From Strigamia acuminata (lineage: Eukaryota; Arthropoda; Chilopoda; Geophilomorpha; Linotaeniidae), in assembly GCA_949358305.1 (NCBI GenBank), contig OX442321.1:6349605-6413604 (forward strand): a DNA stretch of 64,000 bases, in the 5' to 3' direction. Positions 9,843 to 22,049 of this stretch are shown piece by piece. The notes beneath the pieces are model-generated. The model saw only the letters and a program-made list of their open reading frames with translations. It ran no database searches and was not told the origin of the DNA. Within the stretch, counting starts at the first letter, position 1. Each line of letters begins with the position of its first letter. The translations under genes and the position numbers were made by a program.

Positions 9843-12800
9843 ATGGATTTTCTCGTACTCGTAATCACATCGCTCCAAATAAGTACGTTAAAACAATTAA
9901 ATATAAAATAAAAGATAAACGATTATTAAAAAATGTGAAATTTACGGATATTTATAGTATGTTGCTTCGGTTACAAGATTCGATATTTTCAACTCAACAC
10001 AACTGAATGTTCTAGAGTGACTTTCATTTCAAATAAGAGTAAATAAATAAGAGATCTTTAAAATTCTAATTTTAAAAACATTTTAATCTTTAGTTGCAGA
10101 CAATTTTTCTAAAACAATTTCCGAGGTAGGATATTAATCCATATACGCAGTTTTATCCTGCTGCAGTTTTCTCTCTCTCTCTCTACACATTAGTTTTGTT
10201 TAGCAAACAACATTATATTATTTAGAATACAAATAAATAAGAATAATCTAAATATTATACATTGCAGACTGAATTTCAATATTTAGGACACGATTGGCTG
10301 AGAATTGATGATGCTAATGTTCGAGAAAAAAATTCTCTTTTCCAATTAAGTTGTGACAAGCAGTCCGTAAGTTGAATAAAATAATTAATTTCCCAAGTGT
10401 TTACACATTCAAACGACTGGAAAAGCAGGTTGCAAGCATTCGAGAAATTCAAAGAGAAACTCCGTATTTGCAAAAGCCTGTAAGGGTTTCAACTGTTCAC
10501 GTATGGTTTCATCCTAATTAACTATAAAAAAATAGAACCTTTAATTTTTAATTTAATTTTTAAAGATTCCACCATCTATTATATTACCTCCAAAAAATAA
10601 ACCATTGATAATGGGAGGTTTCTTTGGCGAAATATTGAACATTATGAATGCAAAACTTAATATAAGGTAAATAAGAACCAACAAAAATAGTTGATCAAGT
10701 CATAACACTTACGCCTGGGCTGTTTCTTTTTCTCTCACTTGATTACATCCTAATATTTCTTAGCTTTGAAATAATTCGATGCAAAGATGGTCAATTTGGA
10801 AAATTAATCAATGGAAGCTGGACAGGAATAATAGGTGACCTAACACACGGGGTAGGCATTTCACATGAAATTATACTCTAGTTGCAGTCAAAAAGGCACT
10901 TTACAAGATGTCGTCCCATTGGTCGAGCCAGTTTACTACTAACTCCAGACTGTATACTACTAACTCCAGACTGTATACTACTACTAGAAGTAGTTTTGAT
11001 TTTTATTTATTGTTTTGCTTGTTATGACTAGTTTAGTTAACGTTATTTTGAAATGAAGTTTTACGCATATAAAAATGTCAAACTCATGTTTGTTATGTTT
11101 ATTGGTTACTTCGTCTGGAATTTTGAATTTTTGGCCGTTGCCTAGGCAATCGATCACAATGTCTGTACATTGTAATGCAATTCTGGTGTTTGGGTCTACT
11201 TTTCCGGATCACTAAACCAGTAAACTGGCTCGACCAATGGGACAACATCTTGTAAAGTGCTTTTTTGACTGCAACTAGAGTATAGCAAAATTTAAACAGA
11301 GCTAAAAGTTGCGACCATAACTTATTTCTTATTCAGACAGCTGACATTGCGCCGTTGCTTCTGACCAGACAGAGATGGGGCTACTTAAAGTTCTCATCGC
11401 AATTTTTTCCAAACCAGTTAGATATAATATACAAAAAATTAGATCAACACGAATGGAATTATAGTTTCTTTTTTCAACCGTGTGACGTTGTAATGTGGCT
11501 GTGCATATTTCTAATCAGCTTGGCAGTTATTCTAATCAACGTTCTAGCAAATCACGTTTCAAAAAAACAAAAATTCGTAAATTGTCTCCGAAATTTCATC
11601 GACGAGTTGCTGCTTTGTTGGCCAATCGTCTTGCAAGGTTTAATCCAATTGCTTTTCTAAATAAAATTTACTTTTTCCTTAAATGTTTTGTTTTCATTTT
11701 ATTTAGGCACCTTCAATAATCCTTTGAAGTCCATGAAATTTTTATTTGTAATCTACATCTTGTTTTCAAATTTGCTGTGGATCAGTTACACTTCTGTTTT
11801 AACTTCTTTCCTCGCAACAACCGACACGAAAATCCCTTTTACTTCACTCGAAGACATGCTTGACAACACGGAATACACACCAGTGATATGTAAAGGGACC
11901 ACGTCAGAAGAAATTTTCCAGGTTTGATAAAGCAGTATTCTTTAATCTCCTACACTCTAAACCGATAAAACTGGTCCTAACTCCCATTGGTTGAGCCGTC
12001 TCACTGGTGTAGTGGCACAAAAAAGTAGCCCATAACACCAGAATTGTAATCTAACTAGGCAAAACAACCAATAAAAAACTAAACCTTTGTTTACCTGCCA
12101 AAAGAAACCAACAAACTATGCTAACATTGTTTGATTAATTAAAAGGGAAAAAAGTTTATTTTAGTAAACAAAATAAATATTTTGTTAGCAAATAAATAAA
12201 ATCCATCATTCTAATCACTTTTTACACTGAAATTCATTGAAAATAAACAGAACTACTTTTGCACATAGTAGAGCACAGTCCACAGTTAGGCGTAATCCGG
12301 CTCAACCAATAGGAGTTAGGACCACGTTGTATCAGTTTAGAGTATAGTTTATTCAATAGTTGTTTTCTAATAGAAATCCCCATATGAGAATAAGCTGCCG
12401 ATAGCAATTACAAATTTCCTAGACGGATTTGAATTAGTTTACAGCAAAAAAGTTGCATTTCTATTTCCATTCCGAGTGGCTCAAAATTTCATCGGTGGAA
12501 ATTGTAGTTTTTCTGTTGCACCGCGTTACGTCACCACAGAAGCTATGTCATTAGGATATTCAAAACAATTTGCTCATGTGGATTATTTCAATTACAAGTA
12601 AACAATCTTTTGCATACCGATTTTTTAAACACTAGTTAACTCGTGCTTTTTGTACGCAGAATTTTGTTACTAAAGCAATCCGGAATCTTGTCGATTGAGT
12701 TTAAGCGGTTCTTTCCAGAGATACCAAGCTGTCCGGAAAATGCATTCAATCCAATTTCGTTTGGCCAAATAGTAGGACTTATTGTATTAATTCTGGCCGG

Positions 12801-12861
12801 AATTTTGGTCTCTTTATTTGCTGGACTAATCGAACTACTAGTATATAAATTTATCACTTAA
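9843..12861 (+). CDS. Ionotropic receptor gene D (type-2 head, type-I body), complete
   Basis: Exons: 9843-9882, 9958-10038, 10100-10125, 10268-10366, 10429-10500, 10566-10666, 10764-10851, 11337-11637, 11707-11921, 12374-12597, 12660-12861; 482 residues, phases consistent. The first exon (MDFLVLVITSLQ) and the exon 4 text (GHDWLRIDDANVREKNS) match genes C and H. The exon 4/5 junction is type I, as in B and F: exon 4 ends at QS in phase 0 and exon 5 has 72 nt. S1 shows GGFFGEILNI and an Arg in TRQRWGYLKFSS; M3 has ISYTSVLTSFLA; S2 has NCSFSVAPRYVT. The donor of exon 8 (GTTTAAT) is weaker than in paralogues. Introns 7 and 9 each carry a TACTC-terminal MITE. Divergent IR channel; ligand unknown. 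Confidence 0.9.
10874..11282. mobile_element. MITE, TACTC-terminal family, copy 2 (intron 7 of gene D)
   Basis: Inverted repeats of about 60 bases: TACTCTAGTTGCAGTCAAAA at the left has its exact reverse complement at the right. TA lies on both sides. The internal sequence CTCCAGACTGTATACTACTA is locally duplicated. It shares its middle (ATGTCTGTACATT, TGGTGTTTGGGTCTAC) with copy 1. No ORF of note. It sits in an intron and leaves both flanking exons intact. Confidence 0.85.
11953..12344. mobile_element. MITE, TACTC-terminal family, copy 3 (intron 9 of gene D)
   Basis: The left end CACTCTAAACCGATAAAACT and the right end AGTTTAGAGTA are imperfect inverted repeats. Subterminal blocks are TAACTCCCATTGGTTGAGCC (left) and GGCTCAACCAATAGGAGTTA (right). 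TA flanks both ends. The first base of the left end has changed from the family consensus T to C. It is the second copy of the family in the same gene. Confidence 0.8.
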
Positions 12862-13069
12862 TTACTATCACAGATTTTTTTTTCACACGTTTCAAACAAT
12901 TTATAATTTCAAGAAAGAAGTTTTAAACAATTTTAAAAAATATACCGTATACAGTATATATAACTTGATGTAAAGCACCAAATTTTCTTTTTCGTAAAAT
13001 ACTTGGTGTACTCTCACATAAACAATTCTGAAACTTAGCATCGATTTATTTTATTTTTTTCTGGTCAAA

Positions 13070-13255
13070 TATTAAAGGTTTTAGTATCGGAAGTTGTAAT
13101 GTGCGCGTGTAGGCGTGTAAATTTATCGTCGTAAAAATAAAACTATAATTAACAGATAAAATTGATTTTGTACCGTATATTGCATTAACATCAACACTCC
13201 TGGTGCTTGCACATCAAAAACAAATTAATCTTGCAATTTCAGCTAATTGTTGGTA
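13070..13255 (+). promoter_or_regulatory. IR type-1 upstream module of gene E
   Basis: Contains TTTTAGTATCGGAAGTTG, GGCGTGTAAATTTATCGTCG, GCATTAACATCAACACTCC and TGGTGCTTGCACATC in the same order and spacing as before gene B, followed by TTGCAATTTCAGCTAATTGT immediately before the ATG. Presumed core promoter and 5' leader; the function is inferred from repeated position before first exons. Confidence 0.55.
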
Positions 13256-16209
13256 ATGTATATTATTGTACTCTTACTTGTTAGCTGTGTCACTTCACGC
13301 ACGTAAGTAAAATAATTTGAATATACAGTAAAAGAAAATGTTTATACATATAAGCTGGACTTTCGATTCAAGTGTCTTGTAAAAGTGAAAAAACAACAAG
13401 TTTGGAATTCAACAGGATTGGATGTCCTCATGTGACTTTACTTTCAACTCAAGGTATTTAACAAGTCACATTTTTATCTAATTCAAATATAATAATGTTT
13501 CACTTTGTTAAACAGAGTGTCTAGTGAGACTTGACGCCAAGGTAAGACATTATCAACAAAATAATAAATTTGACTACTGGTAGTTAAATGCCGTTGAGCT
13601 GTGGTCATTAAAAATTCAATGTGATATTTTTACATTACAGACCAATTTAGGACAAAAATGGAGAAGAATTGATGTTACTAATATTCAACAAGGAAACCAG
13701 CTATTCAAATTAAGATGTGACAATCAGTCTGTAGAGTACGTGTAATTATTTGTTTTGACTTACAAGGGGAGAGCACCAATAAGCTATCACAGATTGTTAT
13801 AATATTAAACAAGAAGGATTGTTATATCATGCTGAATGAGACCCTAAAATAATTTTATTCCATAGACAGCCAACAATGCAAACAATGAGCTCAAAGTTGG
13901 CACTATTTTGTCTGTGTATACATCAAATCTGAGCAATCAGGCCTAGTGTATGAATACTGTAAACAACAGTTGCTAGGTAAAAAATAGTCCCAAGATCCAA
14001 GTTCAATTTTATCATTTGAGATTCAATGATGTCATTTCCTCTTTTGATATCACATGACATATGACATCAGAACTTTGTTCAACAACATGACTGTCTTCAT
14101 GAAGACAATAATAGTTTGTAGTGGTGGTCCAGTGGTTCAGGCAATGGACTAGGAATCTTTCCACACAGGTTCAAATCCTGGTGTGTGTGAAAATTTTTTA
14201 CTTTTATTTTTTATTTTTTTTTAGCAGTAATTTTAATGTTTGTAATTTTATGTTTGTTAAAAAATTAAAATTAATTAATTAAAGTTTTCTAAAAACAAAC
14301 ATAAAATTACAAACATTAAAATTACTGCTAAAAAAAAATAAAAAATAAAAGTAAAAAATTTTCACACACACCAGAAACAATACTCCGAATGTTGATTGTA
14401 CAGTACATCGCAATAAAACAACAACAAAACCACAATCACAATCACAAATCATACAAACTCATTTAAATGAAAAAACAAAACATTGCTTCATCTCACTCCG
14501 GATGCAAATCTACATTGCGGCATAGTAGGGACTGTGTCTCATTGCATTTTTATTTATATTTTGTTTATTTATGGAATGAAATAAATAAATTGAAATTTTT
14601 TCAGTGCCAATCAAAGCCATCATTTGCAAAAGCGCGTACGGATAACAGCATTTCATGTATTTGAAAATCCAAGAAAATTTTTTATCCAATAGATTAATTT
14701 TTAATTAAGGTTAACAGTTTCCACCAGGAATGACATTAAACAAATCGCTAACAATGGGAGGATATGTTGGCCAACTGTTCGACGTTTTTAAAACAAAATT
14801 TAATGTAAGGTAAAATATCTATGAATCAAAAGTCTCAATAAATTGGAAAAAAATGCATAAAATGCCAAAATTCATAGTAAATAATCAATGTCCTTTATTT
14901 AATAGCTTTAAAATAATTAAATGTAAAGATGGTCAATTTGGAGCAATAAAGAATGGATCCTGGACAGGAATGATGGGCGATCTAACAAAAGGGGTAGGAA
15001 TTTCATATTAATCTAACACAATTAAATTTAAACTTACTGTTTAATGTTTGCTATTAGGGAGCTGATATTGCTGCCTTACTTTTGACCAAACAGAGAGTTG
15101 GCCATGTTAAGTTTTCATCACAATTGTATCCATTCCAAGCAGATCTAATTTTCAGAAAATTAAATACCCGCACCTGGGATTACACTTTCTATTTGCAGAC
15201 GTGTAGTGTTGAAATGTGGCTGTGTATATTTGCAGTCAGTATGACCGTTATTCTAGTCAAAGTTTTAGCAGAAATTCTTTCAACAAGAAAAAATCTAATG
15301 AGTTGTTTCCCGAATTTCATCAACGAGTTGCAGCTTTGGTGGCCAATTGTGTTAGTCGGTATAAAATGTGTAATTGACTTAGAATAATGTAAATATATTG
15401 AAATATTTCGCTTTAATTTCATACAGCCAATGTAAATAGTTTCTTACTGAAGTCCATGAAACCTTTTCTTTTTATCTACATCGTTTTTTCAATGTTGATA
15501 TGGATAAGTTACACTTCTGAGTTAACTTCTTTCCTGGCAACAACAGACGAAAAAATTCCTTTTACTTCGCTTGAAGATATGCTTGACAACACATATTATT
15601 TGCCTCTGATTTTGAGGGGTAGCCATTTCGAAGAAATTTTTAAGGTATAAGTATAATGATGCACTATTCGTAGTTTCAAAGTTTGTAGAACACTATATTT
15701 TAATAGAAGCCACCCTACGAAAATAAGAATGTGATAAGGGTTAAAACAATAGCAGACGGGGTTAAAGAAGTTTATAGTGGAAAGGTTTCAATGATAGACT
15801 CATTCCGAACTCTTCAACATTATATTGGTAGCAATTGCAGTTTTGCTATTGCACCGCGTTATGTCAGCAGAAAATCTATGTCATTAGCATATTCAAACCA
15901 GTTTGCTTATGTGGAATATTTCAATTCCAAGTAAATAATTTTTTGAATACGGACCTAAAACTAAGATTACAAGTAGGAAACATTTACATCATGCTTTTCT
16001 TACGCAGAATTTTATTACTAAAGCAATCCGGAATTTTGTCAGCTGTGCATAAACGTTCCATTCCTAAGACTGAAAGCTGTTCAGAAAATCCATTCAATCC
16101 AATTTCGTTTGGCCAAATAATTGGACCAGTCCTATTAATTCTGGCTGGGAATTTCATCTCTTTACTTTTGGGAATAATCGAATTACTTGTTTATAAATTT
16201 ATGGTCTAA
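13256..16209 (+). CDS. Ionotropic receptor gene E (type-1 head, type-II body); first exon probably frameshifted
   Basis: Exons: 13256-13302, 13373-13453, 13516-13541, 13641-13741, 14605-14656, 14718-14809, 14906-14993, 15058-15358, 15427-15644, 15707-15930, 16008-16209. Exons 2-11 are open and in phase and encode S1 (GGYVGQLF, DGQFGAIKNGSWTG, Arg in TKQRVGHVKFSS), M1, M3 (ISYTSELTSFLA), S2 and M4 (YKFMV). Exon 1 is 47 nt instead of 40: compared with gene G it has 7 extra bases in the signal-peptide codons. It therefore ends in phase 2, while exon 2 needs phase 1. A weaker GTGTCA donor 16 bases earlier would restore the phase. Exon 4 lacks three codons found in B and F (TNLGQKW). Intron 4 holds a foldback element. 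Possibly functional, possibly a recent pseudogene. Confidence 0.8.
13763..14372. mobile_element. Foldback element with tRNA-like arm, truncated copy (intron 4 of gene E)
   Basis: The sequence around 14271 is a palindrome: GTTTGTAATTTTATGTTTGT and its neighbours on the left are mirrored by ACAAACATAAAATTACAAAC on the right, out to the ACACACACC near 14372. The left arm continues into a tRNA-like stretch (GTGGTCCAGTGGTTCAGGCA, then CACAGGTTCAAATCCTGGTG, which resembles a B box in a T-arm) and into sequence also present at 50180-50320. The left end CAAGG matches the complete copy at 49926-50916. The right arm beyond the tRNA-like part is missing. Confidence 0.75.
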
Positions 16210-16435
16210 GTATTCTTAGATGTATTGTCTTACTTCTGATTAATGTATCTTTCATAAGTAAACTCTCAATCATTTAAGAAGTTGTTAATGAAGAACGTAA
16301 TTGTAATTGTATCTCAACACAGTTCAAATAATCTAAATAGTCCAAACATTTTCTATTTTTTTTTTATATTTAAAAAAATCTCTTTCGTCTGAAATTCTTT
16401 TAATATCAATCTGTAGTAAGATGATCAAAAAGAAA

Positions 16436-16671
16436 ATTTTCAAAATAGATCTGCACATTTTCAAAGTAAATCTGCACATTTTCAAAATAAATCTGCACAT
16501 TTTCAAAATAAATCTGCTCATTTTCAAAATAAATCTGCACATTTTCAAAATAAATCTGCACATTTAAAAATAAATCTGCACATTTTCAAAATAAATCTAC
16601 ACATTTTCAAAATAAATCTGCACATTTTCAAAATAAATCTGCACATTTTCAAAATAAATCTGCTCACTTTC
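16436..16671. repeat. 21-bp minisatellite, about 11 units
   Basis: The same 21-bp unit as at 7941-8567 (AAATCTGCACATTTTCAAAAT), here mostly in the TTTTC form, with variants CTGCTCA and CTACACA. It begins about 230 bases after the stop of gene E. One - strand frame is again open over six heptads and continues into unrelated sequence; this is not taken as coding. Confidence 0.93.
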
Positions 16672-16929
16672 TTGATGGGAATTGTTTTCCATTATTACTA
16701 AAGCAATGATGTTCGTATACACCTCATTCTCTCCTTCATATCCGTGGTCAGTTTAGTTGGTATCTGGATCGCGACTTCTTGGTTTTTCAAGAAAGAAGTT
16801 TTAAACAATTTAAAAAAAAAATTATAACTTGATGTAAAGCACCAAATTTTCTTTTTCGTAAAATACTTGGTGTACTCTCACATAAACAATTCGGAAACTT
16901 AGCATCGATCTATTTTTTTTTTCTGGTCA

Positions 16930-17117
16930 AATATTAAATGTTTTATTATCGGAAGTTGTAATGTGCGCGTGTTGGCGTGTAAATTTATCGTCGTAAAAAT
17001 AAAACTATAATTAGCAAATAAAATTGATTTTGTACAGTATATTGCATTAACATCAACACTCCTGGTGCTTGCACATCAAAAACAATTTAATCTTGCAATT
17101 TCAGCTAAGCGTTGAAA
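16930..17117 (+). promoter_or_regulatory. IR type-1 upstream module of gene F
   Basis: Carries the same ordered pieces as before genes B and E (ATCGGAAGTTGTAATGTG, GCGTGTAAATTTATCGTCG, GCATTAACATCAACACTCC, TGGTGCTTGCACATC, TTGCAATTTCAGCTAA). The preceding sequence 16800-16930 (AAGAAAGAAGTTTTAAACAA, ACTTGGTGTACTCTCACATA) matches the bases after gene D at 12910-13030, showing that the duplicated unit includes the intergenic spacer. Confidence 0.55.
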
Positions 17118-19319
17118 ATGTATATTCTTATACTCATCACTATGACACTCAATACATGTAAGTTAAGTAATTTGAATGTAAAAGAAAATGTTATAACCAA
17201 AATGCTGGACTTTTCATTCAAGTGAGTTGTATCGGTGAAAAAGCAACAAGTTTGCAATTCAACAGAATTGGATGTCCTTTTGTGACTTTACTTTCAAATC
17301 AAGGTAATTTTGAAAACACATTTTAATGTATAATTTAAATTTATTAATGTTTCACATTGTTATACAGAGAATGTTGTGAAACTTGGCACCAAGGTAAGCC
17401 ATTATTGACAAAGAAATCAACTGTAAATGCCGTCGAGCTAAGAGAAGTTTTCAGTATGACAGTGGTCATCAATAATTCAATATGATATTTTATATTTCAG
17501 ACCAAATTCCAATATTTAGGGCATAAATGGATAAGTATTCATGTCGCAAGTGGTGAAAAAGAAAACTCTCTTTTCCAATTAAGTTGTGACAATCAGTCTG
17601 TAAGTTGAATAAAATAATTAATTTTTCAAGTGTTTACTTTTTAAACTAACAGGTTACAAAAATTCGAGAAATTCCGATCAAAATACAGTATTTGCAAAAA
17701 CCCATAAGGATATCTGTTGTCCCTGTATGTAATGATTCCAGTTAACTAATAAAAAAGAGAACTAATAAATTTTAATTTTAATTTTAAAGTTTCCACCAGA
17801 TATAACATTAACAGAAACAAATAAGACATTGACAATAGGAGGGTATTTTGTCCAAATATTCAACATTTTTAAAACCAACTTTAATATAAGGTAAAAACAG
17901 AAGCTATTTTACACAGGATAGCATAATAAATTTTATTGGAAACAACAAAAATAGTTAATTAAGTCTTAACACTGCAGTCTGTTTAGCTTTATCTCTCACT
18001 TGTTTCATTACTAACAAAAATAAATACCCTAATATTTATTAGCTTTGAAATCAATCGATGCACAGATGGTCAATTTGGAATATTAATAAATCAAAGCTGG
18101 ACAGGAATAATGGGTGATCTTACACAAGGGGTAGGAATTTCATATCAAGCTGAATTTAAATAGAGTTAAATGTTGTAACAGTTTTAGTTATTTCTCTTTA
18201 GAAAGCTGATATTGCGACTTTAGTTGTGAGCAGACAGAGAAGTCCCTACATAAAGTACTCGTCGGAATTTATTCCATTCAAAGTAGAACTTATGTACAGG
18301 AAATTAGATCAACACGAATGGAATTACAGTTTCTATTTGCAACCATGTAGTGCTGAATTGTTGCTGTGCATATTTGCAATCAGCTTGACATTTATTCTGG
18401 TCAATGTTTTAGCAAGTTATGTTTCAACAAAAAAAAATTTCGCTAATTGTGTCCAAAATTTCATCAACAAACTGCTTCTTTGTTGGCCAATTGTGTTACA
18501 AGGTATAAATGCGCATAAATTTACAATTAATCATAACTGAAATGTTTTGTTTGAATTTATTTAGGCAACTTGACTAGTTTCTCATTAAAGTCTATGAAGC
18601 TTTTGTTTGTTATCTACACCATTTTTTCAATGTTGATGTGGATGAGTTACACTTCTGTTTTAACTTCCTTTCTTGCAACAACCGATATAAAAATTCCCTT
18701 TACTACACTTCAAGAAATGCTTGAGACCACAGATTACGTGCCCATAGTCAACATCGGTAGCCACACAATAGAAATTTTTCAGGTATTTTGACACAACAAT
18801 CTTTATGTTTTTAGTCTGTTGAATATTATTTCCCTATAGAAACCCCCACACAAGACTACGAAAGTTATAACAGCTGGAAGAAGAAAAGGAATTGAATTAG
18901 TTTATAGTGGAAAATATGCATATGTATATCCATTTCGAATCCTACAACAGTACATTGGTAGAAATTGCAGTTTTACTACTGCTGCTCATTACGTCAGCTC
19001 AGAAGAATATTCATTAGTGTATTCAAAACAATTTGGTCACGTGGATTATTTCAATTGCAAGTAAACAATTACGCCTAATTCTATTTTTACTCTGATAACT
19101 CATCTTTTCGTACCCAGAAGTTTATTACTAAAGCAATGCGGAATCTTGTCCATTGAATTTGATAGGAACGCACCGAAGATGACAAGTTGTTTGGAGAATC
19201 CATTCAATCCTATTTCGTTTGGCCAAATAATTGGACCTGTTGTATTAATTACAGCTGGAATTCTGATCTCTTTAATTATTGGAGTAATCGAACTACTTAT
19301 TTATAAATTCTTCACATAA
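17118..19319 (+). CDS. Ionotropic receptor gene F (type-1 head, type-I body), complete
   Basis: Exons: 17118-17157, 17223-17303, 17368-17393, 17501-17599, 17653-17724, 17790-17890, 18043-18130, 18202-18502, 18565-18782, 18840-19060, 19118-19319; 482 residues, all junctions GT-AG and in phase. It is the closest relative of gene B; exon 1 is identical to B at the protein level (MYILILITMTLNT). S1 has GGYFVQIFNI, DGQFGILINQSWTG and the Arg in RQRSPYIKYSS; M1 around LCIFAISLTFILVNV; M3 has MSYTSVLTSFLA; S2 has NCSFTTAAHYVS (the proline of the usual APRY is replaced); M4 ends YKFFT. Exon 10 is one codon shorter than in B. Divergent IR channel, ligand unknown. Confidence 0.9.
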
Positions 19320-20626
19320 GCATTGTTAGATACAGTCAGTCCAAAAAGTTTGGAATAATCCAAATTTTTATGAGCGCATCATTGCTTGAAACTTTGAAAG
19401 CATTTTGGCATTGCTGGGAAGCTCTCACTAATATAAATAAAAATATTTCCAAAAAAGACATACTTCAGCTCTAGATTGAATGTGTTCCGTGTAAACAATC
19501 CAGATACGAAGCATCGTTTAATGTTCTCACCAAAGACAAAGCTATGTGCAAAGCCGATCGAAAAAAAATATGTTTAAAGCATATTTTCAAAATAAATGTG
19601 CACACCATCTTATTCAACTAAGCTTACTGTCGCGTGGTTTTTTTGTACATCCAATGTTCTACGCTGTGATTCTTCGTCTGTACGCTCAAGCTTCAACGAT
19701 GATGATGATGTTCGTATTGCACCTCATTCTTTTCTTCATATCCGTGGTCAGTTCAGTTGATGTCTGGATTGCGACTTCTTGGTTTTCACCTCTAAGCGTA
19801 GTCTGTGTAACAAGTGTGTCTGAACTTGTTCTCTGGATTGTTTTGTGCATTCTTCTATTGTCTTCAAGAATTTAAACGTGATTGTTATGATGTAATTTGA
19901 TTTGTCCTCTTTCACAGATGACATAAAGATAAAATAAATAAACATTCATTGAGTTGTAGTTACAAACTGTCCACTATTATTGAATGAAACACTGCTTTCT
20001 GTTGCGACCTGCACGTGTTGGCTCCAAACCGGAAGTGCCCAAAACACGTTTTGAGTCGCAAGATTACATTACAACTCCCCCTGGTGGGAGAGACCCTCAC
20101 ATGGGATTTACACATTGGATCAAGGTGACCAAAAACAAAACAACACTTTCAGATTGCTTGGAGAACATTAAATATCTCATTCATTGACCAAGTCAGATAA
20201 TCACAGTCTGCTTACTCACAAAAATACAAGGAGATGCATGTGCTCGCACAACAAATACAATGTTAGTAATTACTATTCATACAGTATATGTTAGTTTTTA
20301 AGTTTTTCTTAAGTACAATTTAAAAACTAACATTAAACACAAATTATTATTATTATTGTATGTTTTTATTCCCGATATTATACAGCAATAGGAAAGGCCT
20401 GTCCTTATCTGCATTCACCACTTAACATGTATATCTATATAAATAAAAATGTATGTTCGTTTGTACATGACCTTGAATTTCCGAAAGTTCTTCACCGATT
20501 GCTTTGAAATTTTGACACAACGTTGCATTCGAATAGGTGCGTTTTTATATACCTACTATATGGATGTCACACCTGTGACAGGTGACAGGTGGAAAAACAG
20601 TGTATTAATTATTCAAAATTGATACG
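19320..20626. other. Intergenic region between the IR array and GR1
   Basis: No gene is supported. At 19680-19790 the text GATGTTCGTATTGCACCTCA and ATATCCGTGGTCAGTT is shared with 16705-16785 (after gene E), a relic of the duplicated spacer. A single minisatellite-like unit (TTTTCAAAATAAATGTGCAC) is at 19582-19601. A 109-codon open frame at 19546-19875 has no family resemblance and overlaps this shared spacer. At 20430-20570 a TATCTATATAAATAAAAATG block followed by CCGAAAGTTCTTCACCGATT resembles the ends of short dispersed elements known from many arthropods (identification uncertain). Confidence 0.5.
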
Positions 20627-22049
20627 TTAGGTTTGGAACAAAACAATCGTATAAGTTAACACAGTTCCAGCAATCTAGAATTTTAAAAGAGTGAAGAAAA
20701 TTAAAACTCTCTGCTCTACATACAATCAAGAAAGTTTATTTTTTTAGCTTACAGTTAAAATACTGGAATCTTTCAATGTAAACAATCCGGACACACTGAT
20801 TCCAACGTCGCCACTATTGATGATTTCGCAGAAAAGTAGATAATTCGTATGAAACGCCTAGTGAAACCAAACAATTTAAAACTTATCTTTTTAATTTTAA
20901 CAATTTCATTCAAAATATAACCTCAATCACCTTCCTATCTTCACTTTCATCCATCACTTTTATAAACAACTTTTGCTTCATCAGATGTGCCTACAAAAAA
21001 AAATTACTTTTTTAAAATTGATTAATCAATTAATCAACCAATCAGCAACTTCTAACGTGTGTATTAATTTGAGCAGCCACCGTCAAAATTAACAGAAGAA
21101 AAACAAGCCCTCGAAAAAACTGTACAATGAAACGCATGTACAAAATGACCGGGCCACTCGTCGATACCATTGATTTAATCGCTCGAATATCTAGACACAA
21201 ATTTGAAACTAACGACGAAATCCAAAGCAGAATAAGTGGCGCAAACAGATGACTAATTTCATTGACTAAACCCAAGATGTACTCGTATCGATGACGTAAA
21301 ACATTTAGTTTGGCCGGCGTCAAAGAAGGTGCGCGCAACTCCGCTTCCAGACAACGATTGAAGAGAACAAAATTCAGAGCCAGTCCTCGGCACAAATGCA
21401 CAAAGTAAACAAACATCACATCCATAAACCAATAACAAAACACGAGTATTACACAATAATCCCCTAGAGCTGTAATGTTACTAAAATAATCGTTGTGTAT
21501 TCCCACTTCTTGATGAATTGTTCGGTATCTTTCTTGATAATATCCACTTGTTTCCTTTACAACGTGATGTGTAGTTAAAATTGCAGTAGTAACCATTCCT
21601 ATAAAAAAGTAAAGTTTTGTGCTTCGGTTAAATTTCTTCAAAAGATCTTCAGCAGTGGATAAATTGAACACGATTTTGCGGTAGACGGCTTTTATTTTCT
21701 TTTCTCTTTTAAGACACACAATGGTCGTGTAGAAAGAAATAAATTCAGAGGTTGACAATGATGCTAGCCCAAATGTGTCGGGCTGATGTCCAGTGTGAAA
21801 GATTACAAAAAGGAAAAAGAGGTGTAGAATCGAGATTGCATGTACACAACGTGCAATCCCAGCGTAGATAATTTTTCCCCAGCACTTCGAACCGTTTCCA
21901 CCATCCAAAAAGTCAAGTTGTAATCCGTAAATTCCAAACAAAACACGCCAAATTCGATTAATAAACTTTAACCCAAGATCTTCAATCGCAACATTTATCC
22001 CAGCTACAGCTGACTCTGCCATAACGTCTAGTTCAATTGGATTTTGCAA
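20627..22049 (-). CDS. Gustatory receptor GR1, complete four-exon gene
   Basis: Exons on the - strand: 22049-21057 (331 codons), 20990-20931, 20857-20753 and 20674-20627 (stop at 20629-20627); all junctions GT-AG in phase 0; 401 residues. The long first exon encodes most of a polytopic membrane protein with hydrophobic segments such as CVHAISILHLFFLFVIF, LYFFIGMVTTAILT, CVILVFCYWFMDVMFVYFV and FRGLVFLLLILTV. Exon 3 has GISVSGLFTLKDSSILT and exon 4 has LTYTIVLFQT, matching the GR C-terminal pattern G-F-x-L-D, then TYxxxxxQ in the last helix. GRs are seven-helix ligand-gated cation channels with a cytoplasmic N-terminus, expressed in taste neurons of arthropods. The ligand cannot be inferred. 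The phase-0 introns before the last helix are typical of the family. GR2 is its disrupted sister copy. Confidence 0.88.

Noticed and set aside
19546-19875. 109-codon hydrophobic open frame before GR1
   Set aside because: Overlaps spacer sequence shared with 16705-16785 where the frame is not kept; no splice or family support.
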